Shown one piece after another: positions 12,570 to 23,669 of a stretch of DNA of 40,600 nt. How positions within the stretch are numbered: position 1 is the stretch's first letter; each line of letters begins with the position of its first letter. Made by a program: the position numbers and the translations under genes. The notes beneath the pieces are model-generated. The model did not search any database, was not told where the DNA came from, and saw only the letters and a program-made list of their open reading frames with translations. This stretch comes from Candidatus Altimarinus sp. (lineage in GTDB: Bacteria; Patescibacteriota; Gracilibacteria; BD1-5; UBA6164), in contig DYHI01000006.1 in assembly GCA_020724225.1 (NCBI GenBank), forward strand, positions 1 through 40,600. The letters are read 5' to 3'.

Positions 12570-13247
12570 ATGAAAACTATTTTTTTAATTCCTCCTTCTG
12601 AGTGAAAACTTGTAAATTGAATTTTTGAGATTGAGAAACTAAGTTTTAATTTTGAAAAACCGATTTCAATAGCTATAAATGCAAGTGAAAAATGTTTAAA
12701 ATGTAAATGAAATAGATACTCAGAAGCTATAGAATTAAACAAAACTATAGAAAATTCAAAAACTCTAAAAGCTATAGAAAGATATAGTTGAATTATGTAT
12801 AAATACATAAATTATGAAAATATGTCAGAGAAATGAAAAAAAATCTTTGAAAATAATTTTTTAATTATATCTTGATTTTATTGATTAATAAAACCATTAG
12901 ATTTAATATGAAACTATAAGTTACCGATTGAAACAAAATTACTTTATAAATTTTGGTGAGATAAAATTACAGAAAAATTAAACAATTTAAATCCAGATTT
13001 CATAGTAAATTTACTTCCTGAATCTTATTTCAAAGTTATAAATAAAGATAAAATTAATCCGAAAATAATTAATATAAATTTTCTTACAAATAAAAACTGA
13101 AAAGTTCAAAAATTAACTCACTGAGTTAAAAATATCAAATGAAAATTTATAAGAAATATTTGTGAAGAAGAGATAATAGATTATTATAAATTTGGGTGAG
13201 AAATAATAGATAATTGAAAAATTATTAATGTGAATTTTATTTATTAA
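12570..13247 (+). CDS. yaaA: Peroxide stress protein YaaA (DUF328)
   Basis: MKTIFLIPPSEGKLVNG...ERYSGIMYKYINYENMS...IISGFYGLIKPLDLIGNYKLPIETK. Confidence 0.9.
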
Positions 13248-14455
13248 GCCCTTATCATCACCTTTGCCTCATCATTTTTACCAAGTAATCAAACTCAAAA
13301 AGAAACTTTGTGATTTCAGTATTTTTTATTTATAGAATTAACTATTTTTGTGAGTTTATACTCATTATCCTTTGAGTGATAAGCTTTATCAAACAAACTT
13401 ATTTGACGAGGTAAATAACTTCTAAATTCACTCATAACAACTCATGTAGAACGATAAAGCTTTGTATCATCAAAATTGTTTTTAAAAAGCCTCAATAAAG
13501 CATCAAGTAAATCTTTTCTTATATTTGTAAAACTAGTAAACTTATAAGTAAAATAATATGTATAAAAACTTTTATCTCTAAGCATAACAGAGATAGTTTT
13601 TATTTCTAGATTTTTATCACTTATTTCTTCAAAAACTTTATCAAAATTGTAAAGTATCTGTTCTAGTAAAAAGTTTTTATCTGAAGTCATAAATTTATTG
13701 AAACTACGAGTTCTGGAAATAGATTTTGCATTTGGCGACTTTTTTACCACAAAAGCATTTACTCACATAAGTTCTAACCACAAATCAGTTCAGTTTTTAC
13801 CAAATATCTTTTTTATTTCCCAAAATCAAAGCCTAATAAAATCAAAAATAGTTTTTGCTTTAAATTTCAATTTTTCTTGTGAAGATTTTCAAATAAATGG
13901 TATTTTTCAAACTGCCAATGTTTTAAAAAGTTCAAATTCCATTTCTTTATCATATCATATATAAATTCAAAAAGGTTTATTTAACTTTGAAAATATCTTG
14001 GATTTGATACGAGTATTTGAGCACCCAATAGAAACAGTAACTCATATTTTTTCCAATATATCTTTTTGTAGATTTTTCAAGTAGGTATATAAATCTAGTT
14101 TATACATTTCAGGAAGTCAACTTATTTCACAAAAAGCCTCATCTATAGAAAATTGCTCAACAGAAAGCATATTTTCTTGCAAATATCCCATAAGTTTGTT
14201 CGAAATAAGTGAATAAAAATCATGATCTAATCATAGGAAAACTCCAGAATTTCCAAGTATAGTTTTTGCTTCCCACACAGGAGTTCCAGTTTTTACTCAA
14301 AGTGCTTTTGCTTCATAAGTACAAGCTATAACTATCTCATTTCCTACACATACTTTTTTCCCTTTCAGTTTTGGATTACGAAAAACCTCGCAAGCAGCAA
14401 AAAAACTATCACAATCTATATGTACAAATAATTTATTTGATTTTTTGAAAAGCAT
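13244..14455 (-). CDS. Y-family DNA polymerase (Pol IV/UmuC-like)
   Basis: LFVHIDCDSFFAACEVFRNPKLKGKKVCVGNEIVIACTYEAKALGVKTGTPVWEA...QFSIDEAFCEISGLP...GVTVSIGCSNTRIKSKIFSKLNKPFGIY; stop overlaps the yaaA stop. Confidence 0.92.
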
Positions 14456-14578
14456 AGATATATTATATATACGATTAATATATCTATTATATACTATTTA
14501 TACTTTCTTGCAAGAGAATTGATTTGATTATTTTTTGAAATAAATATAATATCCGTATTACATTGTAACACATAATAT

Positions 14579-14821
14579 ATGAATACAACTTTTTCGGTAA
14601 GAGTGGATCAAAAATTAAAAAATTCTTTCTTAACTAAAACAAAAGAAAGATGACTTGATGGAAGTGTTTTAATTAGATACTTTATGGAAAAATATAATAC
14701 AAATCCAGATATAGTAAAATTTGATATTGATGATACTGCCTTTGATGACATGTTTAAAAATAAAGAAGTAATAGATAGATTATGAAAAATATCTAATAAA
14801 CTTGATAAATTATGATTTTAG
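14579..14821 (+). CDS. Putative antitoxin (RHH/RelB-like)
   Basis: MNTTFSVRVDQKLKNSFLTKTKERGLDGSVLIRYFMEKYNTNPD...; 80 aa, overlaps the next gene by 10 nt. Confidence 0.65.
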
Positions 14822-15159
14822 TAACAAATACTTTTTCAAAACTAGTAATAAAAATAAAATCAGTTTCTTTTGAAGATATAAAAATTGAGATAGATAAACA
14901 TAAGTCATGAATTAATAATTTTAAGGAAATATGACTTATAGAATGAAGAAAAGTACTGAAATGATATTTATTGTCAAAAAAAGTAAGACTTGTTGTATTA
15001 TTTCAAGAGAAAAATTGAAACTATATTCCCTTTTACTTAGCGAAAAAAGAGAGTAAAAATTGATATAATATATCAAAATATTCACTTACTAACTTAATAT
15101 GAAAATTAGATAACATATTTAAAGATTTAGAAAATTGAGATTATAAAATTATAGATTAA
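14812..15159 (+). CDS. Putative toxin of TA-like pair (115 aa)
   Basis: MILVTNTFSKLVIKIKSVSFEDIKIEIDKHKSGINNFKEIGLIEGRKVLKGYLLSKKVRLVVLFQEKNGNYIPFYLAKKESKNGYNISKYS...; basic, ATGA-type overlap with antitoxin-like gene. Confidence 0.6.
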
Positions 15160-15233
15160 TTTAAAAAAATTATTTTTTGTTTCAAAATACAAAATGGGTA
15201 CACTATAAAAAAATATTTAATTAAAAATTTCAT

Positions 15234-16103
15234 ATGAATTACTGAAAAACAATAACAACATATTTAGTTGACTGAAGTCCAACTTGAATAAAAACAGTTG
15301 AACTGTCAAATTGGATTTGAAAAGCAATTATTATACCAAGAGCAAAGCTAAAAGATGTAAAACAAAGACAAGAGGTATTACAACCAGCAATTTATTTTCT
15401 TTTTTGAAAAGATGAAAATTGAAATGATTTAGCTTATATTTGAGAAGCTGAAAATTTAATAAATAGAATTTGAAACCATGATACAAACAAAGATTTTTGG
15501 GATTTAGTTATTGCTTTTGTTTCAAAAGATAACAATTTAACAAAAGCTGATGTTAAATATCTTGAAGCTAGAGCTATTGAAAAAGCAAAGAAATTAAATA
15601 GATATATTCTACAAAACTGAGTTGAACCAATTCCAAATAACCTTCCTGAATATCAAGTTTCTACAATGAATGAATTTTTAGATAATATTGATTTACTTAT
15701 TTCTGCTATTTGATATCCTATATTAAAAGAATTTACGAAAAATTTAAAATTGGAAAATAATGATGAAAATATATATTTTTTAAAAGCTAGAGGAGCTGAA
15801 TGAAAATGATTTTTAACAGATGAATGATTTATAGTTTTAAAATGAAGCAAATGACCAATAAAAATGATTGATGCAGAAGTAAAAAATAAATGGTATGCAT
15901 TTAGAAATAGGCCATTATTAAAAGACAAATGAATAATTAAAGAAGAGTGAGAAAATATTATTTTTATTAAGGACTACTTATTTTCTAGTCCAAGCTGAGC
16001 TTGAAATCTAATTACTTGAAGACCTGAAAATTGATGGATAGTATGGAAAAATAAAGACTGAAAGACTCTTGATGAGATAGAAAGAAAAAATTTAGAAAAA
16101 TAA
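15234..16103 (+). CDS. GIY-YIG nuclease/DUF4357-type protein
   Basis: IYFLFGKDENGNDLAYIGEAENLINRIGNHDTNKDFWDLVIAFVSKDNNLTKADVKYLEARAIEKAK...; degenerate GIY-YIG plus DUF4357-like C-terminus. Confidence 0.8.
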
Positions 16104-16112
16104 AAACGATTA

Positions 16113-18407
16113 ATGCCACACCTAAAAAAAATCCTACAGGAGAAATTTAAGCTTGAAGAGTTTAGAGAATGACAATTAGAGATAATTGAAAGTATCATAG
16201 ATTGACATGATACTCTTGTTTTTATGCCTACTGGATGAGGAAAATCGCTTACATATCAGTTTCCTGGAGTTATGAGACCTGGACTTGTTATCATCATCTC
16301 CCCTCTTATTTCGCTTATGAAAGATCAGGTAGACAAACTAAATGAACTTGGTCTTAGGACAGAATTTATAAACTCTACTATTTCCATTACTGACAAGAGA
16401 TTTACACTAGATGAAATCAGTCAAAATATGCCGGATGAAGTTTGAGGTATAAAATTTCTGTATATTGCTCCTGAAAGACTCAATGATGAACATTTTTTAA
16501 GAATTATTAAAAATGTAGATATATCACTTATAGCTATTGATGAAGCTCATTGTATAAGCCAATGGTGACATGATTTCAGACCTAGCTATATGAAGATAAA
16601 ATGATTTTTAGATGAATTAAAATATGAAAAATATTTCCCTACTGTAGCACTAACTGCAACAGCAACAAAAAAAGTAAGAGAAGATATAGTAGAAAGGCTT
16701 TGACTTAAAAATTACCGTATATTTACAAAATGATTTGATAGAAAAAATCTAGTTTTTATAGTTCGTGAAATCACAAAAAAAGAAGAAAAACTTAAAAAAG
16801 TAAAAGAAATAATACAAAAAACTCCTCCGTACTGAATAGTTTACTGTTCATCTATAAAAGCTGTAAAAGAAGTGTACGAATATCTAAAAGAAGAGTGAAT
16901 AAATGCCTGAATCTATACTGGAGAAATGAGTGCAAACAATAGAGAGTCAGAGCAGAACAATTTCATGACATCAAATTATGATGTAATAGTTGCAACAAAT
17001 GCTTTTGGTATGTGAATAGACAAAAAGGACATAAGATATGTAATTCACTATAATTTACCAGGAAGTATAGAAAACTATTATCAAGAAGCCTGAAGAGCCG
17101 GAAGAGATGGAAAAACAAGTTATTCGATTGTAATAGCTTCTTACCAAGACACAATTATTCAAGAGTTTTTTATAGAAAATGCCTATCCTCCAAAAGATGA
17201 TATATTGAAACTTTATGATTATTTTTACAAGGACTTCAAATTATGAGAATGAGTATGAACTCAAATACTTAAAACCTATGCAATAATAGCAAAAGAAAGT
17301 GGGATAAACTGAGATATGAAAATATGAAGTATCATAAGAATATTTGAAAAATATGGTATTGTAAGAAGATGATTTGACACAGATGATAATACTTCAGATT
17401 TCAGATGAAGATGAATTACACTTTTACTTTGAAAAAAACTAGAAAAAGACATCCCTATTTTGTGGAATCACCAAGATGTACTAAAAAATGAAAGTTATTT
17501 CAAACTTGAACAAATAAAAAAACTCCTTTTCAAACCAGGTTGTAGAAAAAAGTTTATTTTGGAGTATTTTTGAGATGAAGAAGATTTAAGCAACTTGTGA
17601 GAAAACTGCTGAGTTTGTGATTATTGTATAGACAAGAAAAAACTTAAAGAAGCAGTATTCAAAGAAATAGTTCCTACAAATGTATTTTTTATAATTTTGG
17701 AATTTATAAAAAAAATAGATAATAGATTTTGAGCAAATATACTCGCAGGAGTTCTTGTTTGAAGCAAAGAAAAAAAGATCACAGAATGGAATCTAGATTT
17801 AAATTCCGATTTTGCAATACTTGAAGAATTCAACAAAGATGTAGTTATATCAGTTTTTGAAGTTTTGATAGATGCTTGATATCTATATAAATCTGACTGA
17901 CAATATCCAAAAATATGACTAACAGAAAGATGAAGATTAGCTATTTTTAGTAATGGAATTTTACTTGATGAAAAAGATGATTTGCAATCAAATCTTTTTA
18001 TGAAAGCAAGTAAATATTTAAATAAAGAGAAAGAAGAAAAAACAAAAAAAATTGAAAAGTTAAAAACGATAGCAAAAGAAGAAAAGATAGATACATACAC
18101 ACAGACTTTGGAAATGTATAATAATTGAATTTGAATTGACGAAATAGCAAAAAAAAGAGAATTAACAAAACAAACAATAGAATGACATATAATCTGATTG
18201 TATTCTGAGTGAAAAATCTCTCTATTCAATGTAATGAAATTATCAGAACTCGAAAAATTGAAGTTTATAAAAGATTTTTTAATGAATTCAAAAATAGAAG
18301 TCACTAAATTATCGGAAATAAAAGCTGAAGTAGACAAGGTAAGAAATGATATAAATTATGTAGACATAAAATTGTGTTTAGCGATGATTGAAAAAAAAGA
18401 TATATAA
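16113..18407 (+). CDS. recQ: ATP-dependent DNA helicase RecQ
   Basis: [36 protein letters not shown]...AIDEAHCISQWGHDFRPSY...ALTATATKKVREDI...[38 protein letters not shown]; Zn-binding CGVCDYC; C-terminal HTH. Confidence 0.97.
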
Positions 18408-18417
18408 AAAATGAGAT

Positions 18418-19590
18418 TTAAAATTTATACTTTATAATTATTGGATCATTACTAATTGTATATTCTCATTTGTATTCTGCTTTTCAATCTTGTTCCATTT
18501 GAATTATTTTTGCATATCATTCAAATCAGTGTTTTTTTGCTAAATCCATTGCTAAACTTGTTGATTTTTCATTTCAATTGCTTGAGTGATACAATCATCA
18601 AATCAAGGTTTCTATATCTTTTTTTGATAAAAATCTTGTTTTATTTTCATCTTCAGCAATTTCTCTAAAAGTTTCTTCTGCTTCCTTTAGTTTTCATAGT
18701 TTATATTGGCTTACTCAAATGTTTAGATAAGATTTATAAAAGTATTGTCTTGCTTGAATATTGTCAGATTTAAATAATGATTTTGATCATTCTGCATATG
18801 TCTTCCATGCTTCTTCATATTTTTTCTCATTAAATAATTTATGTCATATAACTCTATGTAATATTCCTAAAGCAAATAATCAAGTTGAATCTCATGGATT
18901 TTTTGCTAATACTTCATCATATGTAGTTTTTGCTTCGTCAAATCTTCATAATTCTCTCAAAACTGCTGCTTTGTTCATAAGTAAAGCATATTGTTCTCCT
19001 TTGTTACTAGTTTTTGTCTTTTCAAAAAAACTAAGAGCTATATCATGTTGTTTTGTGTGAAGATATGATAATCAAAGTGCTTGATTATAATAATAATCAT
19101 TTAAAAATATTGGATTTTTAACATCCTCTAAAATTCTAATCGTCATATGATAATTTCTTTTATCAAATTCTTGTAATCATTTTAGAAAATTAATTGATTC
19201 TTGTATTTGCTGTATGTTTTTTTTGAACTTATCTGGAATATCAGAAGCTTGTATTATTGTTATAGTTTTACTTTTTCATACAAAATCTATTTGTCATGAG
19301 TAAACGATTTTTCAATCTGTTAATCATTCTTCTTGATTTGATTCATATGATATTTTTTCATAATACTTTGAAGAAATATTTTTTAAAAATATGTTTAATA
19401 GTTCATTTTCTATTTCTTTAATTCTTGTTTCTAATCTATTTAATTTTTGATCTATTCATTTTGGTGATTTAGCTAATTCTCTACTTAATTCATTTAGTCA
19501 TACAATAACCTGAGATAGTTCACTTAATAATCAATCCCTACTTTTTTCATACTCTGATTTTTCTTGATTTAATTCTTCTAGACCTGACAT
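18418..19590 (-). CDS. TPR-repeat protein with N-terminal coiled coil (390 aa)
   Basis: Table 25 ORF MSGLEELNQEKSEYEKSRDGLLSELSQ...NKAAVLRELGRFDEAKTTYDEVLAKNPGDSTGLFALGILH... Confidence 0.8.
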
Positions 19591-19651
19591 TTTGATAAGT
19601 TATATAGTATTTTTATTATTTTACTATATTTACTTATTTATTACAAATTTA

Positions 19652-20596
19652 TTATTTTGTAAATTCTTTTAGCAAATTTACTATTTCAAATTCTCATTTT
19701 ATTGCCTTGTACATATTTTTTATACAAGGTGTTCAAGATGCTAAAATAAGCTTACAATCTGTGTATTTACTTATCTCTACTGCTACTTCCCTAGCATCTA
19801 TTCTAGGCGAAGTTTCTGACTTGTAACTTAGATCATGTTCTTCATCAATTATTATCAGTCATAAATCCGTATATGGATAAAACAAAGCAGATCTGGTTCA
19901 AATAATTATTTTTGCATTGTTTGTATAGATATCAATCCAGTTTTTTGTCTTTGTAGCTTCGCTTATAGAAGAGTTAATTATGATAACATCTTTTCAGAAA
20001 ATAGTTTGAAATCTTTCAAATATTTGGTTTGTAAGAATTATTTCAGGCACTAGTACTAGTGATTGTTTTCATAGTTCTAGGTATTTTTTTACTAAATTTA
20101 TGTAGACTTCAGTTTTTCCAGATCAAGTAACTCAGTAAAATAATGTATTTTTTGTTGTTCAAATTATTTCTTTGTAGGCTATGCTCTGCTCTGGAGAAAG
20201 GTTTTTCGAATAATTAAAAACATAATTTAGGTCTTTTTTACTTACTAAATCAAACTTTTGTTTTTCTATTTTTTCTTTTAGATTTTTAGGAAAAAATTTA
20301 GAAGCAGATGAATGAATAGTAACAAAATAGTATTTTGCTATCCATTTTAATATTTTTATTTGGTAATCATGAAGTAATGGAGTCTTGAATTTTATTCAAA
20401 TTATTGATTTGAGTTTATTATGATCTATGTTTGTTTCTTTAATTATATCAAGAATAATTCAAGTTACAATTTTTGATTGTAGTGGGATATCAACAATAAC
20501 TCACGGTTTTATGTATTTTTCTAAATCAGTTGGTACAAAATAAGTAAGTCATATATCGTCAAAACTTTTTGAAAATGGTGATATTAAAACAAGCAT
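19652..20596 (-). CDS. priA: Truncated PriA-like primosomal helicase (314 aa; N-terminal region plus first helicase domain)
   Basis: LEKYIKPGVIVDIPLQSKIVTGIILDI...[39 protein letters not shown]...[43 protein letters not shown]...LASGTPCIKNM...; ends in TAATAA without Zn-binding/RecA2 domains. Confidence 0.85.
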
Positions 20597-20696
20597 TATA
20601 GATATAAAAAATAATTAATATAAAATTTAGAAGTATTTTTAGTTTCAAAAAATATATTGAGGATTACTGTCTTTGTAGTAATTATAGTAAAAATAT

Positions 20697-22205
20697 TTAA
20701 TTTATTTTTAATTTAATATCATAAAATCATAAGTTTTCCATTCAAGTAATAATAATTTCTTGACTTGATGCTTCTTCTATTGACTTTAAAGCAATTTTTG
20801 TTGGTGCTTTTATGTTTAATGTATTTCAATCAAATGATAAATTTCATCATCTAAGTCACATTGTTAGACTTCATTTTCATCATAACTCTTTGATTTTATC
20901 TATAAGTTTTTCTTTTGAAAAATTTGAATCTTTATTTTGTGTAGTTTTAGGTTCTTCACTTCATCAAAATACATCTAGAATATCTGTATGATCTATTTGT
21001 TCGATTTGTCATTTGTTTTTTGTAATATGTTTTCATTCTGAGAGTAATGAAGAATCATTTAAGCTTTGATTATTTGAATTATTGCTTGTAATAGTTTCAT
21101 TATTTGGTATCAAAAAACCCCTAATCTCCTTTTCGAAAGGGGGTATTAGACTTTCTTTATTTCATTCTGTTTTTCAGATTCAAGTATTTATATTTTCTTC
21201 ACCTTTTGTAATAACCTTTAAAATCCCAGAAAGTAATGTGATTTTTTCGTCCATTGAATTTTTTGTTTTGCTGTATGTTTCATCAAGTATTTCAAGTATA
21301 TTGTTTAGTTCTTTTACTTTGGCTATATTTTCTATATTTTTAATTATTTCATCTCTTGTTGTATAGATAAGATCTTTGAAAAATAGTCTAACATTTTTTC
21401 AATTTTCTATGATTTTATCAAATTCTTTTACTACACTTATGTCTTTGTTTATAAGTTTATTTAAGAAATCTGAAACAAATGAGTTTTCAATAATTCCTAG
21501 ATTTTGAGTAATATTTTCAAATTTTATTTCATCATTTATAATAAATTGTTCAAATAATGTAATAGCATTTCTAAGTCATCAGTGAGAATTCTTTACTATG
21601 AAATCTATAGCACTTCAATCAGTTTTTATATTTTCTTCTTTTGCTATATATTTAAGTCTTTCTTTTATATCTTGTTCACTTATGTTTTTGAAATCATATC
21701 TTTGACATCTAGAAAGGATAGTTTCAGGGATTTTATGGCTTTCTGTAGTTGCAAGAATAAATTTTACAAAAGATGGCGGTTCTTCAAGTATTTTTAAAAG
21801 AGCATTAAATGCTCAAGTACTTAGCATATGTACTTCATCGATAATATATACTTTATATTTTGCTTTGTTTGGTAAGAATTGTGCTTTTTCGATTATATCT
21901 CTTATGTTATCAACTCAAGTATGACTTGCCGCATCTATTTCGATTATGTCTATAAGTTTATTGTCCATAAAGTTTTTGCATATATCACATTCATGACATG
22001 GATTTCAGTCTTTTGGATTTAAACAATTTATTGTTTTTGCTAGTATTCTTGCTGTACTTGTTTTTCCTGTTCATCTAGGTCCACAAAAAAGATAAGCTCA
22101 TACAAGCTTATTTTCCTTTACGGCTTCCTGTAATGTTTCTTTTACAAATGTTTGTCATACCATTGAAACAAAATCTTTTGGACGGTATTTTACTGCTAAT
22201 GACAT
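20697..22205 (-). CDS. dnaX: DNA polymerase III subunit gamma/tau
   Basis: [25 protein letters not shown]...[26 protein letters not shown]...[53 protein letters not shown]. Confidence 0.97.
21112..21150. repeat. GC-rich palindromic repeat inside dnaX
   Basis: AAAAAACCCCTAATCTCCTTTTCGAAAGGGGGTATTAGA; sister copy at 30832-30869. Confidence 0.85.
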
Positions 22206-22229
22206 AAATTTTTTCTTAAGACTATTAAA

Positions 22230-23543
22230 TTATTCCATTATTCTAAACTCATCAAGATCTTTAAGTATTTCTTCGACTATATCTCTATCATGCCAATCTA
22301 TTGGTCAATCATTTGTCATCATTAAGTGTTCATCTCATTTTCAAGCTATAAGTATAGCATCGTGTTTTTCAGCTGTAAGTAGAGCTGTTCTAATTGCCTC
22401 TTTCCTATCTGTAATAATCCAAAAATTTTCTCACTCTTTTCTCTCGATTCATGGAAGTACATCTTTTATTATTTTTTCAATTTTCTCAGTATAATCATCA
22501 TCTTGTGTAAGTATTACTACATCTGATTTTTCTGAAATTATTTTTCACATTATTGGTCTCTTTGTAGTATCCCTATCTCATGTAGCTCAAAAAACTGTTA
22601 TTATTCTTTTAATTCACTTTATTTCCCTTATTGTATCTAGAACTTGTATAAGTGCATCTGGAGTATGTGCATAGTCTACAAATACCTTGTAATTATTGTT
22701 GTTTGGGATTTCTTCCATCCTTCAAGGAACTCATGTTATTGATTTAATTATTTCTTTTATTTTTTCTGGTTTAAGTCAAAAAGCTATAAATACTCAGATT
22801 GATGCAAGTATGTTATATACATTGAAATCTCATCTTAAGTGAGTTTCTACTTCAAATTTAGATCCGGCAATTTTTACATCAAAAGTCGTATTGTCAAAGT
22901 TATTTATTATATTATCTACTTTTAGAGTTGATGAGTTATCTTTTCAGTAAGTATATAAATTGTCATAAGTTTCAGATAAAAACATATCTTTATAATCTGA
23001 TTCGTTGTTTATAACTGCTACTTTTTTTATTCAAGGTTTTCTTCTATATGTTATCAGATTTTTGAAAAGTTGAAGTTTGGTATTTACATAATTTTCCATA
23101 GTTTTATGTAAATCTAAATGATCTTGAGTTATATTTGTAAGAACTGCAATATCATAATTTAATCAATAGTTTCTATTATATAATATAGAATGTGAACTTG
23201 TTTCGATAACTGCTATATTGCATCATTCTTCTTTTGCTTGTTTAAGTAATTTTTGCAAAACAAATACATCCGGAGATGTCATTTTTGAATTATTCACATA
23301 TTCTTTATCTCACATGATTATATTTATAGTAGAAAACATAAAAACTTTGTTTCATGCTTCTCTAAGTCATTTTGCAACTAAATTTGTAGTTGTTGTTTTT
23401 CAGTTTGTTCAAGTAATACCAACTATTACCATATTTTTGCTTGGAAATCCATAAACAAAATTTGCAATAATAGCTCTTGCTTTGTGATACATTAGCCTAA
23501 ATGGGTTATCTAGGGCTATCATTTTTTTTACATTACTTAGCAT
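22230..23543 (-). CDS. murE: UDP-N-acetylmuramyl peptide synthase MurE-like
   Basis: [51 protein letters not shown]...[21 protein letters not shown]...[21 protein letters not shown] open to a GTG at 23648, start uncertain. Confidence 0.93.
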
Positions 23544-23632
23544 TGAAAATTGTTTATTAATGTGTATTGTATAAGCTTTCTTTATTCTACTTTTTTTAAT
23601 TTTTTTGTAAAGAAAAAATATAAAAGAAAAAT

Positions 23633-23658
23633 AAGGTATTACTTCCACGTAATGCCTT
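23633..23658 (-). terminator. Hairpin/terminator after the DUF4012 gene
   Basis: Minus strand AAGGCATTAC-GTGGAA-GTAATACCTT-ATTTTTCTTTT. Confidence 0.65.
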
Positions 23659-23669
23659 ATAAAAATTAA

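Noticed and set aside
17621-18337. 238-aa minus-strand ORF in the track
   Set aside because: Antisense to recQ; low-complexity Phe/Ser/Ile-rich translation typical of the antisense of AT-rich coding DNA.
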